From positions 1 through 20,292 of the IMG/VR virus record IMGVR_UViG_3300046829_000052: a stretch of 20,292 nucleotides of DNA. One strand, given 5' to 3'. This DNA is from a virus. Position numbers and translations under genes: made by a program. The notes beneath the pieces are model-generated. The model was not told the origin of the DNA, ran no database searches, and saw only the letters and a program-made list of their open reading frames with translations. The stretch's first letter is position 1. Every line of letters begins with the position of its first letter. Shown in pieces: positions 15,660 to 20,292 of the stretch.

Positions 15660-16202
15660 TTATACCGTCTGTCCATGTGGCTGATACTTCGGAGGCTTGG
15701 GACTGGGTTTCTCCCGCATCATCGAGAATCGAGTGTAGGCGCAGACTCGCTTTGGCACCAGATCATCCCCCACCTTCTCAAATAGCGTGAGTCTTTGGCT
15801 GGCAGCTTCGCCGATAGGTACCACAAGACGACCTCCGGCTGATAGCTGCTCAATCCACGCCTTAGGGATGCTCTCAACCCCGCAGGTAACAACAATGGCC
15901 GTGAAGGGTGCTTGCTTAGGGATGCCATTCTTGCCATCTCCTGTATGCAAAAAGACACAATCTCCTATGATGACCGTACTATCCACCCACGGCTCCAGCT
16001 CAATGCTGTGTACCTCTGCGCCAGTTGCGCCAAACTCGCTTGTCTGTGTCCCTGAGCCTGTGCCAATCTCCAACACCTTGTCTTGCGGCCCAAGAGCTAA
16101 CATCTGGCGAATCAGCGCTCTGCATTCAGGGCTGGGTATCGTGCGGCGGCCGTCAAAGGTGGGCGGAATGGCTTTTACGCCTTGATGCGTTATAACACTC
16201 AA
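15660..16202 (-). CDS. PCMT-like protein methyltransferase (isoaspartate repair type)
   Basis: A 180-residue protein. The start is TTG at 16202 with AGGAG 11 nt upstream, inside the homing endonuclease gene (50-bp overlap). It has IPPTFDGRRTIPSPECRALI near the start, in the place of the family's SQP-type segment, and motif I VLEIGTGSGTQTSEF at 43-57 followed by an acidic strand (VHSIELE), which match protein-L-isoaspartate O-methyltransferases. These use SAM to repair damaged Asp/Asn residues. The protein is shorter than typical bacterial enzymes (about 205-220). Repair or modification of virion proteins is possible; another small-molecule O-methyltransferase is the alternative. Confidence 0.78.
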   Translation of the reverse strand: MSVITHQGVKAIPPTFDGRRTIPSPECRALIRQMLALGPQDKVLEIGTGSGTQTSEFGATGAEVHSIELEPWVDSTVIIGDCVFLHTGDGKNGIPKQAPFTAIVVTCGVESIPKAWIEQLSAGGRLVVPIGEAASQRLTLFEKVGDDLVPKRVCAYTRFSMMREKPSPKPPKYQPHGQTV

Positions 16203-16626
16203 TGCAGCGCGCTCTCCTGAAAGCCTTCTTGACGATAGAGAATGGTTCGCGGCAAGAAACGCAGAAAGATGAGTTCTTTACTCGCGTCGGGCGGAATTTC
16301 TGTAAGGCTTCGAGGACAGTCCGAATCTGTGATTGCCTTCGTTCGCCCATGAAGGGAAGCAATTCCAGGCAGAGAGATTCCACCACAAGATGTCTGGCTA
16401 CGTTTACCGTCCATGCCGTCTTGCGAATGCCAGGAACGTGCGTCATTTGATACAGCTTCGCATCTGGACCCAAGATGCGCTGCGCCTTTTGTGCCACATC
16501 CAAATCCGTGGTTGCCACTCGAACAGCAAAGCGATACGCCCCAGTCTTGGCAGTATTCGGCCTCGCCGTGAAACTTCCTTCGCCCTCCAAGTATCCGGCC
16601 AACCATGCTAATTGTTCTCTGTCCAT
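16153..16626 (-). CDS. LAGLIDADG homing endonuclease with C-terminal zinc finger
   Basis: A 157-residue protein starting MDREQLAWLAGYLEGEGSF: LAGYLEGEG is a single LAGLIDADG helix with the catalytic acidic residue, so the enzyme would act as a dimer. A basic segment and then two CxxC pairs (CVSC and CIEC, about 33 residues apart) form a zinc-binding tail likely used for DNA contact. It lies directly after the stop of the terminase ATPase gene, which is a common insertion position for mobile homing endonucleases, and has no ribosome site; a strong extended -10 8 nt upstream suggests a leaderless transcript. Probably the agent that split the terminase gene, though that is inference. Confidence 0.83.
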   Translation of the reverse strand: MDREQLAWLAGYLEGEGSFTARPNTAKTGAYRFAVRVATTDLDVAQKAQRILGPDAKLYQMTHVPGIRKTAWTVNVARHLVVESLCLELLPFMGERRQSQIRTVLEALQKFRPTRVKNSSFCVSCREPFSIVKKAFRRARCIECYNASRRKSHSAHL

Positions 16627-16634
16627 AGACGCGC

Positions 16635-16643
16635 ATTATAGCA
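16635..16643 (-). promoter_or_regulatory. Extended -10 promoter for the homing endonuclease
   Basis: The minus strand reads TGCTATAAT, a consensus -10 with TGn extension, 8 nt before the ATG of the endonuclease gene. No good -35 is seen, which an extended -10 can do without. The start point would fall at or next to the ATG, giving a leaderless mRNA; the gene has no Shine-Dalgarno. Confidence 0.5.
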
Positions 16644-16656
16644 CAACCTGCGCTAT
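16638..16656 (-). other. Hairpin directly after the terminase N-part stop
   Basis: Immediately after the TAG stop, ATAGCGCA-GGT-TGTGCTAT forms an 8-bp stem (one G-U pair) with a 3-base loop. It overlaps the -10 element. There is no T run, so it is not a typical terminator. It could mark an insertion boundary or protect the upstream mRNA. Confidence 0.5.
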
Positions 16657-17337
16657 CTATTGTGAGCATTGATCCGCGAACCACCCTGGACCCGCAGAAC
16701 TAACTGCAATCATTTGAACGTGTGGCGAAGAGGCTTTAGCTGAGTTATAGCATTGCTCCGCCTCGGGAAGAAACGCCGCTTCGTCCATAATGAATATTGT
16801 GGGATGGTACGTTCTGATTTGATGCTCTCCGCCAGGGACGGCTAATATCCGACCGCCATGCTCCCAATTGATCTCCGTCGCGTTAGCACTCTTGATGGGA
16901 TGTTTAGCCCTAAGCCAGTCCGGCTGATTACGGTACAGGCAGGCGGCATAGCCAATCAACTCCATCGCCTTGCCTTCCTTCATGGTCTGAACCACAGCGA
17001 ACGCTTTCTTCCATTGCGCCTGGTGCGTACCCCAGATGAGAGCACTCCAGCTCGTCATCATATCCCGTGATTTCGGTACGAATAGCTTGTCTTCTTGAGC
17101 AAAAGCATCAAATAGTAGCCGAAAATACGATTTCTTAGGGAATGGACTGCGAAATTCAAGACCTTGGGCCTCGTAGTGAGGATTCTCTGTGCAGGTCCAG
17201 TGCTGGGCCCAATACAGCGGGTCACGCTTGCAGCGTTCATCCCTGATTGCTTCCAAGCCCTGCTGACTCAACAAGTCGTTCAGCTTCGGCGAGTTGTTCA
17301 TCTGTGAGTCTTGAGGCGTCAAAGATGATGTGCTCAA
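16657..17337 (-). CDS. terL: Large terminase, N-terminal part (ATPase)
   Basis: A 226-residue protein. The start is TTG at 17337 (AAGGA 5 nt upstream), inside the small terminase gene; ATG 17301 is an alternative without ribosome site. Residues 87-97 VPKSRDMMTSW form the Walker A-like loop (Lys89, Arg91), PTIFIMDEAAFLPEA carries Walker B with Asp185/Glu186, and MIAVSSAG gives the coupling motif with Ser213/Ser214. It stops 12 residues later at CSQ, mid-way through the ATPase domain; the remaining part and the nuclease are in the gene at 12769-13710. It powers DNA packaging with that partner and the small terminase. The hairpin and endonuclease follow directly. Confidence 0.88.
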   Translation of the reverse strand: MSTSSLTPQDSQMNNSPKLNDLLSQQGLEAIRDERCKRDPLYWAQHWTCTENPHYEAQGLEFRSPFPKKSYFRLLFDAFAQEDKLFVPKSRDMMTSWSALIWGTHQAQWKKAFAVVQTMKEGKAMELIGYAACLYRNQPDWLRAKHPIKSANATEINWEHGGRILAVPGGEHQIRTYHPTIFIMDEAAFLPEAEQCYNSAKASSPHVQMIAVSSAGPGWFADQCSQ

Positions 17338-17566
17338 TATGTCCTTCTAATTTAAGGGTTTCTGTGGCTTTTCCATAACGCCATTCGACCCATTTATGGG
17401 CCATAGCTCCTGCGACTTGTGGCTGCTTCTTGTTGCTTAGTAGCCTGCAAATCAACCGCTCCATAGCTTCCGGCCCATTAGCTTTTATGATGTGCTTTTC
17501 GACGCGCTGGGCGAAGGCCCTCAGGTTGTCCAAGTCTTCGGCGTTGAGCCTTCCTCTAGTATCCAT
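17237..17566 (-). CDS. terS: Small terminase subunit
   Basis: A 109-residue protein. It is helical, with MERLICRLLSNKKQ and KWVEWRYGKATETLKLEGHI in the centre and SRLTDEQLAEAERLVESAGL at the end, the last being typical of small terminase C-termini that contact the large subunit. It directly precedes and overlaps the ATPase gene, as in most phages. It recognises the phage packaging site and regulates the large subunit. The ribosome site is weak, and a 14-bp palindrome lies just upstream. Confidence 0.75.
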   Translation of the reverse strand: MDTRGRLNAEDLDNLRAFAQRVEKHIIKANGPEAMERLICRLLSNKKQPQVAGAMAHKWVEWRYGKATETLKLEGHIEHIIFDASRLTDEQLAEAERLVESAGLGSNQG

Positions 17567-17571
17567 TTTTT

Positions 17572-17585
17572 AGGTACCGGTACCT
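17572..17585. repeat. 14-bp palindrome AGGTACCGGTACCT upstream of terS
   Basis: A perfect palindrome, also two tandem GGTACC copies, lies 6 bp before the terS ATG and touches the stop of the gene before it. It could form a cruciform or bind a dimeric protein; a role in packaging-site recognition or translation control of terS is possible but unproven. Confidence 0.6.
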
Positions 17586-17806
17586 CATGCCACAACCTGC
17601 ATTACCAGAGGACCATCTATGCCAGATTGTCTGGGTGCCCAGGTCACTCCAATGGTCCTGTTGGGCTTTAGATAGAGTCGGTTGCGGCCTTTGAATTGTC
17701 CGTCATCGGCTGCCGTAATGAGCTTTGCTTCGTTGACACTGATTTCGTAGGTCTTTTCGTGCGGGTTTGCGGGGATTACAAGAACGGATTGTTTGAGGAT
17801 GGCTAT
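17585..17806 (-). CDS. 73-residue protein with apparent AUA start
   Basis: The 17567-17885 stretch looks empty until the minus strand is read without requiring ATG. The frame from TAG at 17813-17815 is open to TGA at 17585 and encodes a natural-looking protein: AILKQSVLVIPANPHEKTY, then beta-rich text with KGRNRLYLKPNRTIGVTWAP. The only well-placed start is ATA at 17806, 4 nt after AGGA; an ATG there would give MAILKQ. There is no ATG, GTG or TTG before residue ~54. Either AUA is used, as in rare bacterial and phage genes, or the base is a mutation or error. It lies in order before terS. Function unknown. Confidence 0.6.
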   Translation of the reverse strand: MAILKQSVLVIPANPHEKTYEISVNEAKLITAADDGQFKGRNRLYLKPNRTIGVTWAPRQSGIDGPLVMQVVA

Positions 17807-17836
17807 GCTGTCCTAAACAACACGCCTGCTTACACG

Positions 17837-17850
17837 GACGCCTCGGCGTC
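17837..17850. repeat. Short inverted repeat GACGCC-TC-GGCGTC
   Basis: A 6-bp perfect GC stem with a 2-base loop, about 10 bp downstream of the candidate -10, so it would fall near the 5' end of the late transcript. It may be a leader hairpin or operator. Confidence 0.4.
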
Positions 17851-17861
17851 AGGCTGGTCCT

Positions 17862-17889
17862 ACAATATACGTGTTTCAGCCGGTGTCAA
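17862..17889 (-). promoter_or_regulatory. Candidate late-operon promoter
   Basis: The minus strand has TTGACA at 17884-17889 (perfect -35), a 16-bp spacer and TATTGT at 17862-17867 (4 of 6). It overlaps the end of the upstream gene and lies about 56-60 bp before the AUA-start gene and terS. It would start transcription of the packaging and head genes independently of the early small genes. Confidence 0.45.
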
Positions 17890-18128
17890 GGCTTTTGTGC
17901 GGCTCGGGTGCCCAGAATGTGCTGGGTTATTTCTGTATCCAGCCAATCGCTACATCCTTGATCTAGATGTGCTTGCCATGCGTCTAGCAAGGCGTCGAGC
18001 TGGCACCGCCTGCAAGCCTTAGAATGGATTTTAGATTGCCGCTGACCACCTAAATCCCCTGCCGTATAAATATCTTCATCGTGCGGCCACTGCTCGGCTA
18101 GGCTGCGAAGGGTTGCTGGCTGGCTCAT
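17886..18128 (-). CDS. Small protein, unknown function (MSQPA start, copy 1)
   Basis: An 80-residue protein starting MSQPATLRSLAEQWPHDEDI, helical, with CRRCQ and a further Cys. It overlaps the preceding gene by 4 bp (ATGA). The first 15 bp after the first base of the start are identical to those of the preceding gene. Probably an early phage protein; no family recognised. Confidence 0.62.
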   Translation of the reverse strand: MSQPATLRSLAEQWPHDEDIYTAGDLGGQRQSKIHSKACRRCQLDALLDAWQAHLDQGCSDWLDTEITQHILGTRAAQKP

Positions 18129-18315
18129 GGCCTCCGCCTCGCCGCTTTACCGAAACGAACAAAGTCTCTAGCTCGCAAGTTGTATAGCGCACAGCGAAGC
18201 CCAATACGGATGCCTTGCCGCAAATCTTCAAGTTTCGGGTCAAGCTGTTCGTTGCCGACCTCCGCTATCCACCGTCTAAGCGTAGCTTTGCTAGGCTTTA
18301 TTGCTGGCTGGCTCA
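18113..18315 (-). repeat. 15-bp direct repeat at two gene starts (18113-18127 and 18301-18315)
   Basis: Two identical copies of TGAGCCAGCCAGCAA, one at the start of each of the neighbouring genes, giving both proteins MSQPA. The proteins differ beyond that. It suggests a copied start region or recombination between genes. Confidence 0.7.
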
Positions 18316-18316
18316 C
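18125..18316 (-). CDS. Small basic protein (MSQPA start, copy 2)
   Basis: A 63-residue protein starting at GTG (MSQPAIKPSKATLRRWIAEV), with an Arg-rich end, probably helical. It could be a small DNA-binding or accessory protein. It overlaps both neighbours by 4 bp. Its start repeats the neighbour's start sequence, TGAGCCAGCCAGCAA. Confidence 0.6.
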   Translation of the reverse strand: MSQPAIKPSKATLRRWIAEVGNEQLDPKLEDLRQGIRIGLRCALYNLRARDFVRFGKAARRRP

Positions 18317-18567
18317 AATCCCTCCGCTGGCTCTCGGCCTTCTTCAATCCGCTTGATATGTGCTTGCGCTTCTTCCTCGCTTCCGCACATTCCCATGCCC
18401 CAGCCGTCATAAGTCCCGGTTTGCGCATCGAAGTAGTAATCCATGCCGTCGCCGCAATGAAAATGATGTAATAACTTGAATTCTGGCCCATCTACGATTT
18501 CAACTGGAGGAACCAGCGTAATTACTTCTTTAGAGCCATCCACTTTCTCTACCAATATCCTCATCAC
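18313..18567 (-). CDS. Small acidic protein, unknown function
   Basis: An 84-residue protein. It reads MMRILVEKVDGSKEVITLVP, then HHFHCGDGMDYYFDAQTGTY and a C-terminal Glu-rich helix. The alternation suggests a small beta sheet with one helix, and the FHCGDGMDY stretch could be a metal site. It overlaps its neighbours by 4 bp on each side. Unknown family. Confidence 0.62.
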   Translation of the reverse strand: MMRILVEKVDGSKEVITLVPPVEIVDGPEFKLLHHFHCGDGMDYYFDAQTGTYDGWGMGMCGSEEEAQAHIKRIEEGREPAEGL

Positions 18568-18854
18568 CCCTCCTCTGCCCGCTGCTTGGCCTCACGCCAT
18601 CTCTTCAACTCTTCCGTGCCCATCAATTCCCAATAATTGTCTACTTTTTCACACATCGCCTGCCCAGCCTCCAGCAATGGTAGAAGCCGCCGCTTGAAAT
18701 CCCGAACCATGCAATCAAATCGAATATCTATAGCTTGCGCTAATGTATCTCTGGGCGTGCCTGCTTCCAAGAGCAGTAAGTTTCTATCCGCCTGTTCGCG
18801 CATAGGTGCAAGCCATTCCTTTGCTATTTTCTCCAGTAGCTTGTCCCAGTTCAT
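18564..18854 (-). CDS. Small helical protein, unknown function
   Basis: A 96-residue protein. Mostly amphipathic helix: MNWDKLLEKIAKEWLAPMRE, LLLLEAGTPRDTLAQAID and a Lys/Arg/Glu-rich end. It starts at ATG with GGAG 7 nt upstream and overlaps its neighbours by 4 bp. No family recognised; coiled-coil partner or host-regulator roles are possible. Confidence 0.62.
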   Translation of the reverse strand: MNWDKLLEKIAKEWLAPMREQADRNLLLLEAGTPRDTLAQAIDIRFDCMVRDFKRRLLPLLEAGQAMCEKVDNYWELMGTEELKRWREAKQRAEEG

Positions 18855-18907
18855 GCGCTAGCTCCGCGATCTAGCCGATCTTGATCTGTCTTGATCTGGG
18901 TGATCAT
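18851..18907 (-). CDS. Possible 18-residue micro-gene
   Basis: The gap between two genes is exactly filled by ATG at 18907 to TGA at 18851, encoding MITQIKTDQDRLDRGASA. Both ends overlap their neighbours as ATGA, the same pattern used across the operon, which is why I list it. The coding region contains the GATC cluster below. No ribosome site of its own other than coupling. Confidence 0.3.
   Translation of the reverse strand: MITQIKTDQDRLDRGASA
18868..18905. repeat. Cluster of five GATC sites with a tandem 10-bp repeat
   Basis: Five GATC sites lie within 38 bp, and TCTTGATCTG occurs twice in tandem (18880-18899). A GATC every ~9 bp is far more than expected. They may be Dam-methylation sites or part of a protein-binding array. 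Confidence 0.6.
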
Positions 18908-19350
18908 GCGCTCACCGCTTTCTTAATCCGCGTCGGGACTGTCTCTGTCAAAAGTGCGGGCCCGCGCCTTTTATTGCACCCGCTGCACACCGGCTCTACT
19001 TCCAATGGCTTGGCGTAATCCCTGTGTTCGTAGGCGGTTGCAGGTCTACATTCACAGTCAACGCACACCATTGTGCGCAATGGAGCCAACTTCCCTCCTT
19101 TGATGGCCCGACATACTATCTGTGCGGCTCGCATCGCTGCGCGTTTGTAAGTATTTCGTTGCTCCGTGGTCATCTTGGGCTGGGAAACGCGATTTATAGA
19201 GATGACCTTGTGTATCTTTGGACCTTTCTTGGCTCGCTGCAGGTCGTGGCACATCCGTATTCTTCTCAGCCACTTCATGTCCCATGCACTTCCCCAATGA
19301 GCACGGCTCATCTCTTGAAGCCATTCCTGCTCCCACTTTGCCATTCTCAT
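18904..19350 (-). CDS. HNH-like or zinc-finger protein
   Basis: A 148-residue protein. It contains CVDC at 96-99, HRDY with His109, and PVCSGCNKRRG with CxxC at 122-125, followed by KRRGP, which resembles the zinc-binding core of HNH-type proteins, though no clear catalytic HNH triad is present. The N-terminal 60 residues are basic and Trp-rich (WEQEWLQEM, WDMKWLRR). A shorter start at Met60 is possible. It overlaps the next gene upstream by 4 bp. It may bind DNA; nuclease activity is not proven. Confidence 0.62.
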   Translation of the reverse strand: MRMAKWEQEWLQEMSRAHWGSAWDMKWLRRIRMCHDLQRAKKGPKIHKVISINRVSQPKMTTEQRNTYKRAAMRAAQIVCRAIKGGKLAPLRTMVCVDCECRPATAYEHRDYAKPLEVEPVCSGCNKRRGPALLTETVPTRIKKAVSA

Positions 19351-19529
19351 GCCCGAACCACCGTATCACCATTCTTTTTATTCCAGTAGCGTGCCTTCAT
19401 TTTGCTTAAACAGTCCTCGCAGCATACGTACCCGCGCTTGGCTCGATTCACGCTACAAGCTGGACAAATCCTTTGTTTTATTAGTCTTAGGCGAATCCTC
19501 CGCTTGTATTCTGTTTGATAGGTGCTCAT
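19347..19529 (-). CDS. 60-residue zinc-ribbon protein, leaderless start
   Basis: A basic N-terminus (YKRRIRLRLIKQR) is followed by CPAC (22-25) and CCEDC (36-40), a zinc ribbon, then a Lys/Arg-rich end. It looks like a small DNA- or RNA-binding regulator. No ribosome site precedes the ATG; a -10 lies 6 bp upstream, so the transcript would begin at the start codon. First gene of the leftward early operon and thus a likely regulator of it or of the divergent promoters. Confidence 0.68.
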   Translation of the reverse strand: MSTYQTEYKRRIRLRLIKQRICPACSVNRAKRGYVCCEDCLSKMKARYWNKKNGDTVVRA

Positions 19530-19535
19530 GGCCAG

Positions 19536-19564
19536 ATATTAGGCTAGGCAAGATTATTTGTCAA
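19536..19564 (-). promoter_or_regulatory. Leftward divergent promoter
   Basis: TTGACA at 19559-19564 (perfect), a 17-bp spacer and TAATAT at 19536-19541 on the minus strand. The start point would fall at or near the ATG of the zinc-ribbon gene at 19529, implying a leaderless mRNA. Confidence 0.65.
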
Positions 19565-19609
19565 TAGGCAATAAGTGTCACATAATGGACAAAAACTGCC
19601 TATTGACAA
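19558..19609. repeat. 13-bp inverted repeat between divergent promoters
   Basis: TTGTCAATAGGCA (19558-19570) and its exact reverse complement TGCCTATTGACAA (19597-19609) are separated by 26 bp. Each arm holds the -35 box of the outward promoter, so one dimeric regulator could control both. The inner edges are about 2.5 helical turns apart and the arm centres about 3.7 turns, so a protein bound at one arm would not be on the same DNA face as one at the other. Confidence 0.8.
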
Positions 19610-19632
19610 GATTTCTTGACTTATGCGATACT
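19603..19632 (+). promoter_or_regulatory. Rightward divergent promoter
   Basis: TTGACA at 19603-19608, an 18-bp spacer and GATACT at 19627-19632 with a TG extension just upstream. It would drive the four small rightward genes from 19657. Confidence 0.5.
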
Positions 19633-19656
19633 TTGCGTGTCAGGGAGGCAAGCGAA

Positions 19657-19851
19657 ATGACCATCGGAATAGATGAAGTGATGAGCAAGCTGGTGCAAGG
19701 GCATTACCCCACCAGTGAGATTCTTGAGGCTTTGGCTTTGGCCCTAGAGGACCAAGCTGTGCGCGTGAAAGCTCACGATAACGCAGAACTCGCTTTGGCG
19801 CTGTCCAATGAGGCTGTATCGGTTCGTTCGTTGATTCCAGCCGTTGAGTAG
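19657..19851 (+). CDS. Small helical protein, unknown function
   Basis: A longer frame is open from 19558, but that extension lies in the promoter region. ATG 19657 has AGGGAGG 9-10 nt upstream and gives 64 residues: MTIGIDEVMSKLVQGHYPTS, then an Ala/Leu-rich helix. First gene of the rightward set. Unknown family. Confidence 0.65.
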   Translation: MTIGIDEVMSKLVQGHYPTSEILEALALALEDQAVRVKAHDNAELALALSNEAVSVRSLIPAVE

Positions 19852-19887
19852 CGCACCCGGCGCGTAGAAGCCCGGCAAGGAGCAGCC

Positions 19888-20019
19888 ATGACTTACCAAG
19901 TAACCATTCTAGCCAGCGGCCAGCACGCCAGCTTTGGCTCCATCGCTGAGTGCGAGTACTGGGCGGAGATCGTCAAGGGGCTAGGAAAGTCCAGCTACAG
20001 AATCGAGGAGAAACCATGA
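19888..20019 (+). CDS. 43-residue protein, unknown function
   Basis: Starts at ATG with AAGGAG 5 nt upstream: MTYQVTILASGQHASFGSIA and ends overlapping the next ATG by 3-4 bp (ATGA). Small and conserved-looking but no family recognised. Confidence 0.58.
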   Translation: MTYQVTILASGQHASFGSIAECEYWAEIVKGLGKSSYRIEEKP

Positions 20020-20207
20020 GCGAAACGATGCAGGTTGGAAGTCAGACTTTTGTGCCTATTGCCGAGCGAGACGAACTGCGGCGCAAGCTGGATTTGCTGC
20101 TGGCGGCTGGCGCACAAGCCTCTAGTGCCTTCGGCAGGCTTGGTTATCATAACTTGCCAGAGGCCCTTGCTCTCAGCGCAGCCATCGAGGAGGCCAGCAA
20201 ACCATGA
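20016..20207 (+). CDS. 63-residue protein, unknown function
   Basis: ATG 20016 after GGAG, overlapping the preceding stop; an upstream in-frame start at 19950 lies in the previous gene and is not favoured. It reads MSETMQVGSQTFVPIAERDE and then a Leu/Ala helix. Overlaps the next gene as ATGA. Unknown function. Confidence 0.62.
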   Translation: MSETMQVGSQTFVPIAERDELRRKLDLLLAAGAQASSAFGRLGYHNLPEALALSAAIEEASKP

Positions 20208-20292
20208 GCTTCATAAATCAAGGCGAAACGGACCGCGAGAATACCGCTGTGGGGCCGGATGAACGAGACATCCCGCCAGTCAGTGCAGCGGA
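20204..20292 (+). CDS. Start of another small gene, cut by window edge
   Basis: ATG 20204 overlaps the preceding stop and reads MSFINQGETDRENTAVGPDE before running off the end. It continues the pattern of the rightward operon. Product unknown. Confidence 0.5.
   Translation, partial: MSFINQGETDRENTAVGPDERDIPPVSAA

Noticed and set aside
13711-16656. Intein between the terminase halves
   Set aside because: The first half ends in a stop and the second begins at its own GTG; no continuous frame or intein motifs join them.
13711-16656. Group I or II intron
   Set aside because: I could not recognise a conserved core, and the block encodes overlapping genes with their own starts. Not excluded, but unsupported; an RNA covariance search and cDNA across the junction would decide.
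17696-18022. 108-residue plus-strand frame across 17.7-18.0 kb
   Set aside because: It lies over the AUA-start gene and the MSQPA gene on the other strand, has no ribosome site, and does not resemble a protein. Read as a shadow.
1-20292. tRNA genes and CRISPR arrays
   Set aside because: No cloverleaf-like segment or regularly spaced repeats were seen by eye.

Overview
The window looks like part of a short-tailed (podovirus-like) tailed-phage genome or prophage. It carries a head-building and DNA-packaging module on the minus strand: small terminase, large terminase in two separate pieces, a 748-residue portal, a Gln-rich scaffold-like protein, a major capsid protein of the SU10/DUF5309 type, a head-to-tail adaptor and the start of a large tail or virion protein cut by the left edge. 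No tail tube, tape measure, integrase, replication or lysis gene is visible. Genes overlap or abut almost everywhere, often by 4 bp, and GTG and TTG starts are common. The host cannot be named from the sequence.

Region by region, read right to left (the main direction of transcription): (a) 19536-19632 is a divergent control region in which a 13-bp inverted repeat places a TTGACA -35 box in each arm. (b) 19657-20292 holds four small unknown genes running rightward, the last cut by the window edge. (c) 17886-19529 holds small leftward genes (two with zinc-binding Cys patterns) joined by 4-bp overlaps, including a possible 18-residue micro-gene. (d) 17585-17889 holds a candidate promoter and a small gene that seems to start with AUA. 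(e) 16657-17566 encodes the small terminase and the first (ATPase) part of the large terminase. (f) 13707-16626 is an eight- to nine-gene block separating the two terminase parts: a LAGLIDADG homing endonuclease, a PCMT-like methyltransferase, a Cys-rich protein, a histidine phosphatase-like protein and small basic or disordered proteins, three of which end in the same FYG tail. (g) 10276-13710 holds the terminase nuclease part, the portal and a reading frame after the portal that has no normal start codon. (h) 7564-9894 holds scaffold and capsid, closed by a terminator-like hairpin. (i) 2723-7519 is a sugar cassette of three glycosyltransferases, a class I methyltransferase and a GDP-mannose 3,5-epimerase, plus two zinc-binding proteins. 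(j) 1-2766 holds the adaptor and tail protein.

How the parts fit: the small terminase, both large-terminase parts and the portal would form the DNA-packaging motor; scaffold and capsid build the shell; adaptor and tail protein close it. The sugar cassette is embedded in the structural operon, so it would be made at the same time as virions and may decorate the particle or the host surface. The strongest candidates for something undescribed are the split terminase with its cargo block, the shared C-terminal FYG tail in that block, and two well-conserved-looking reading frames that lack a canonical start.
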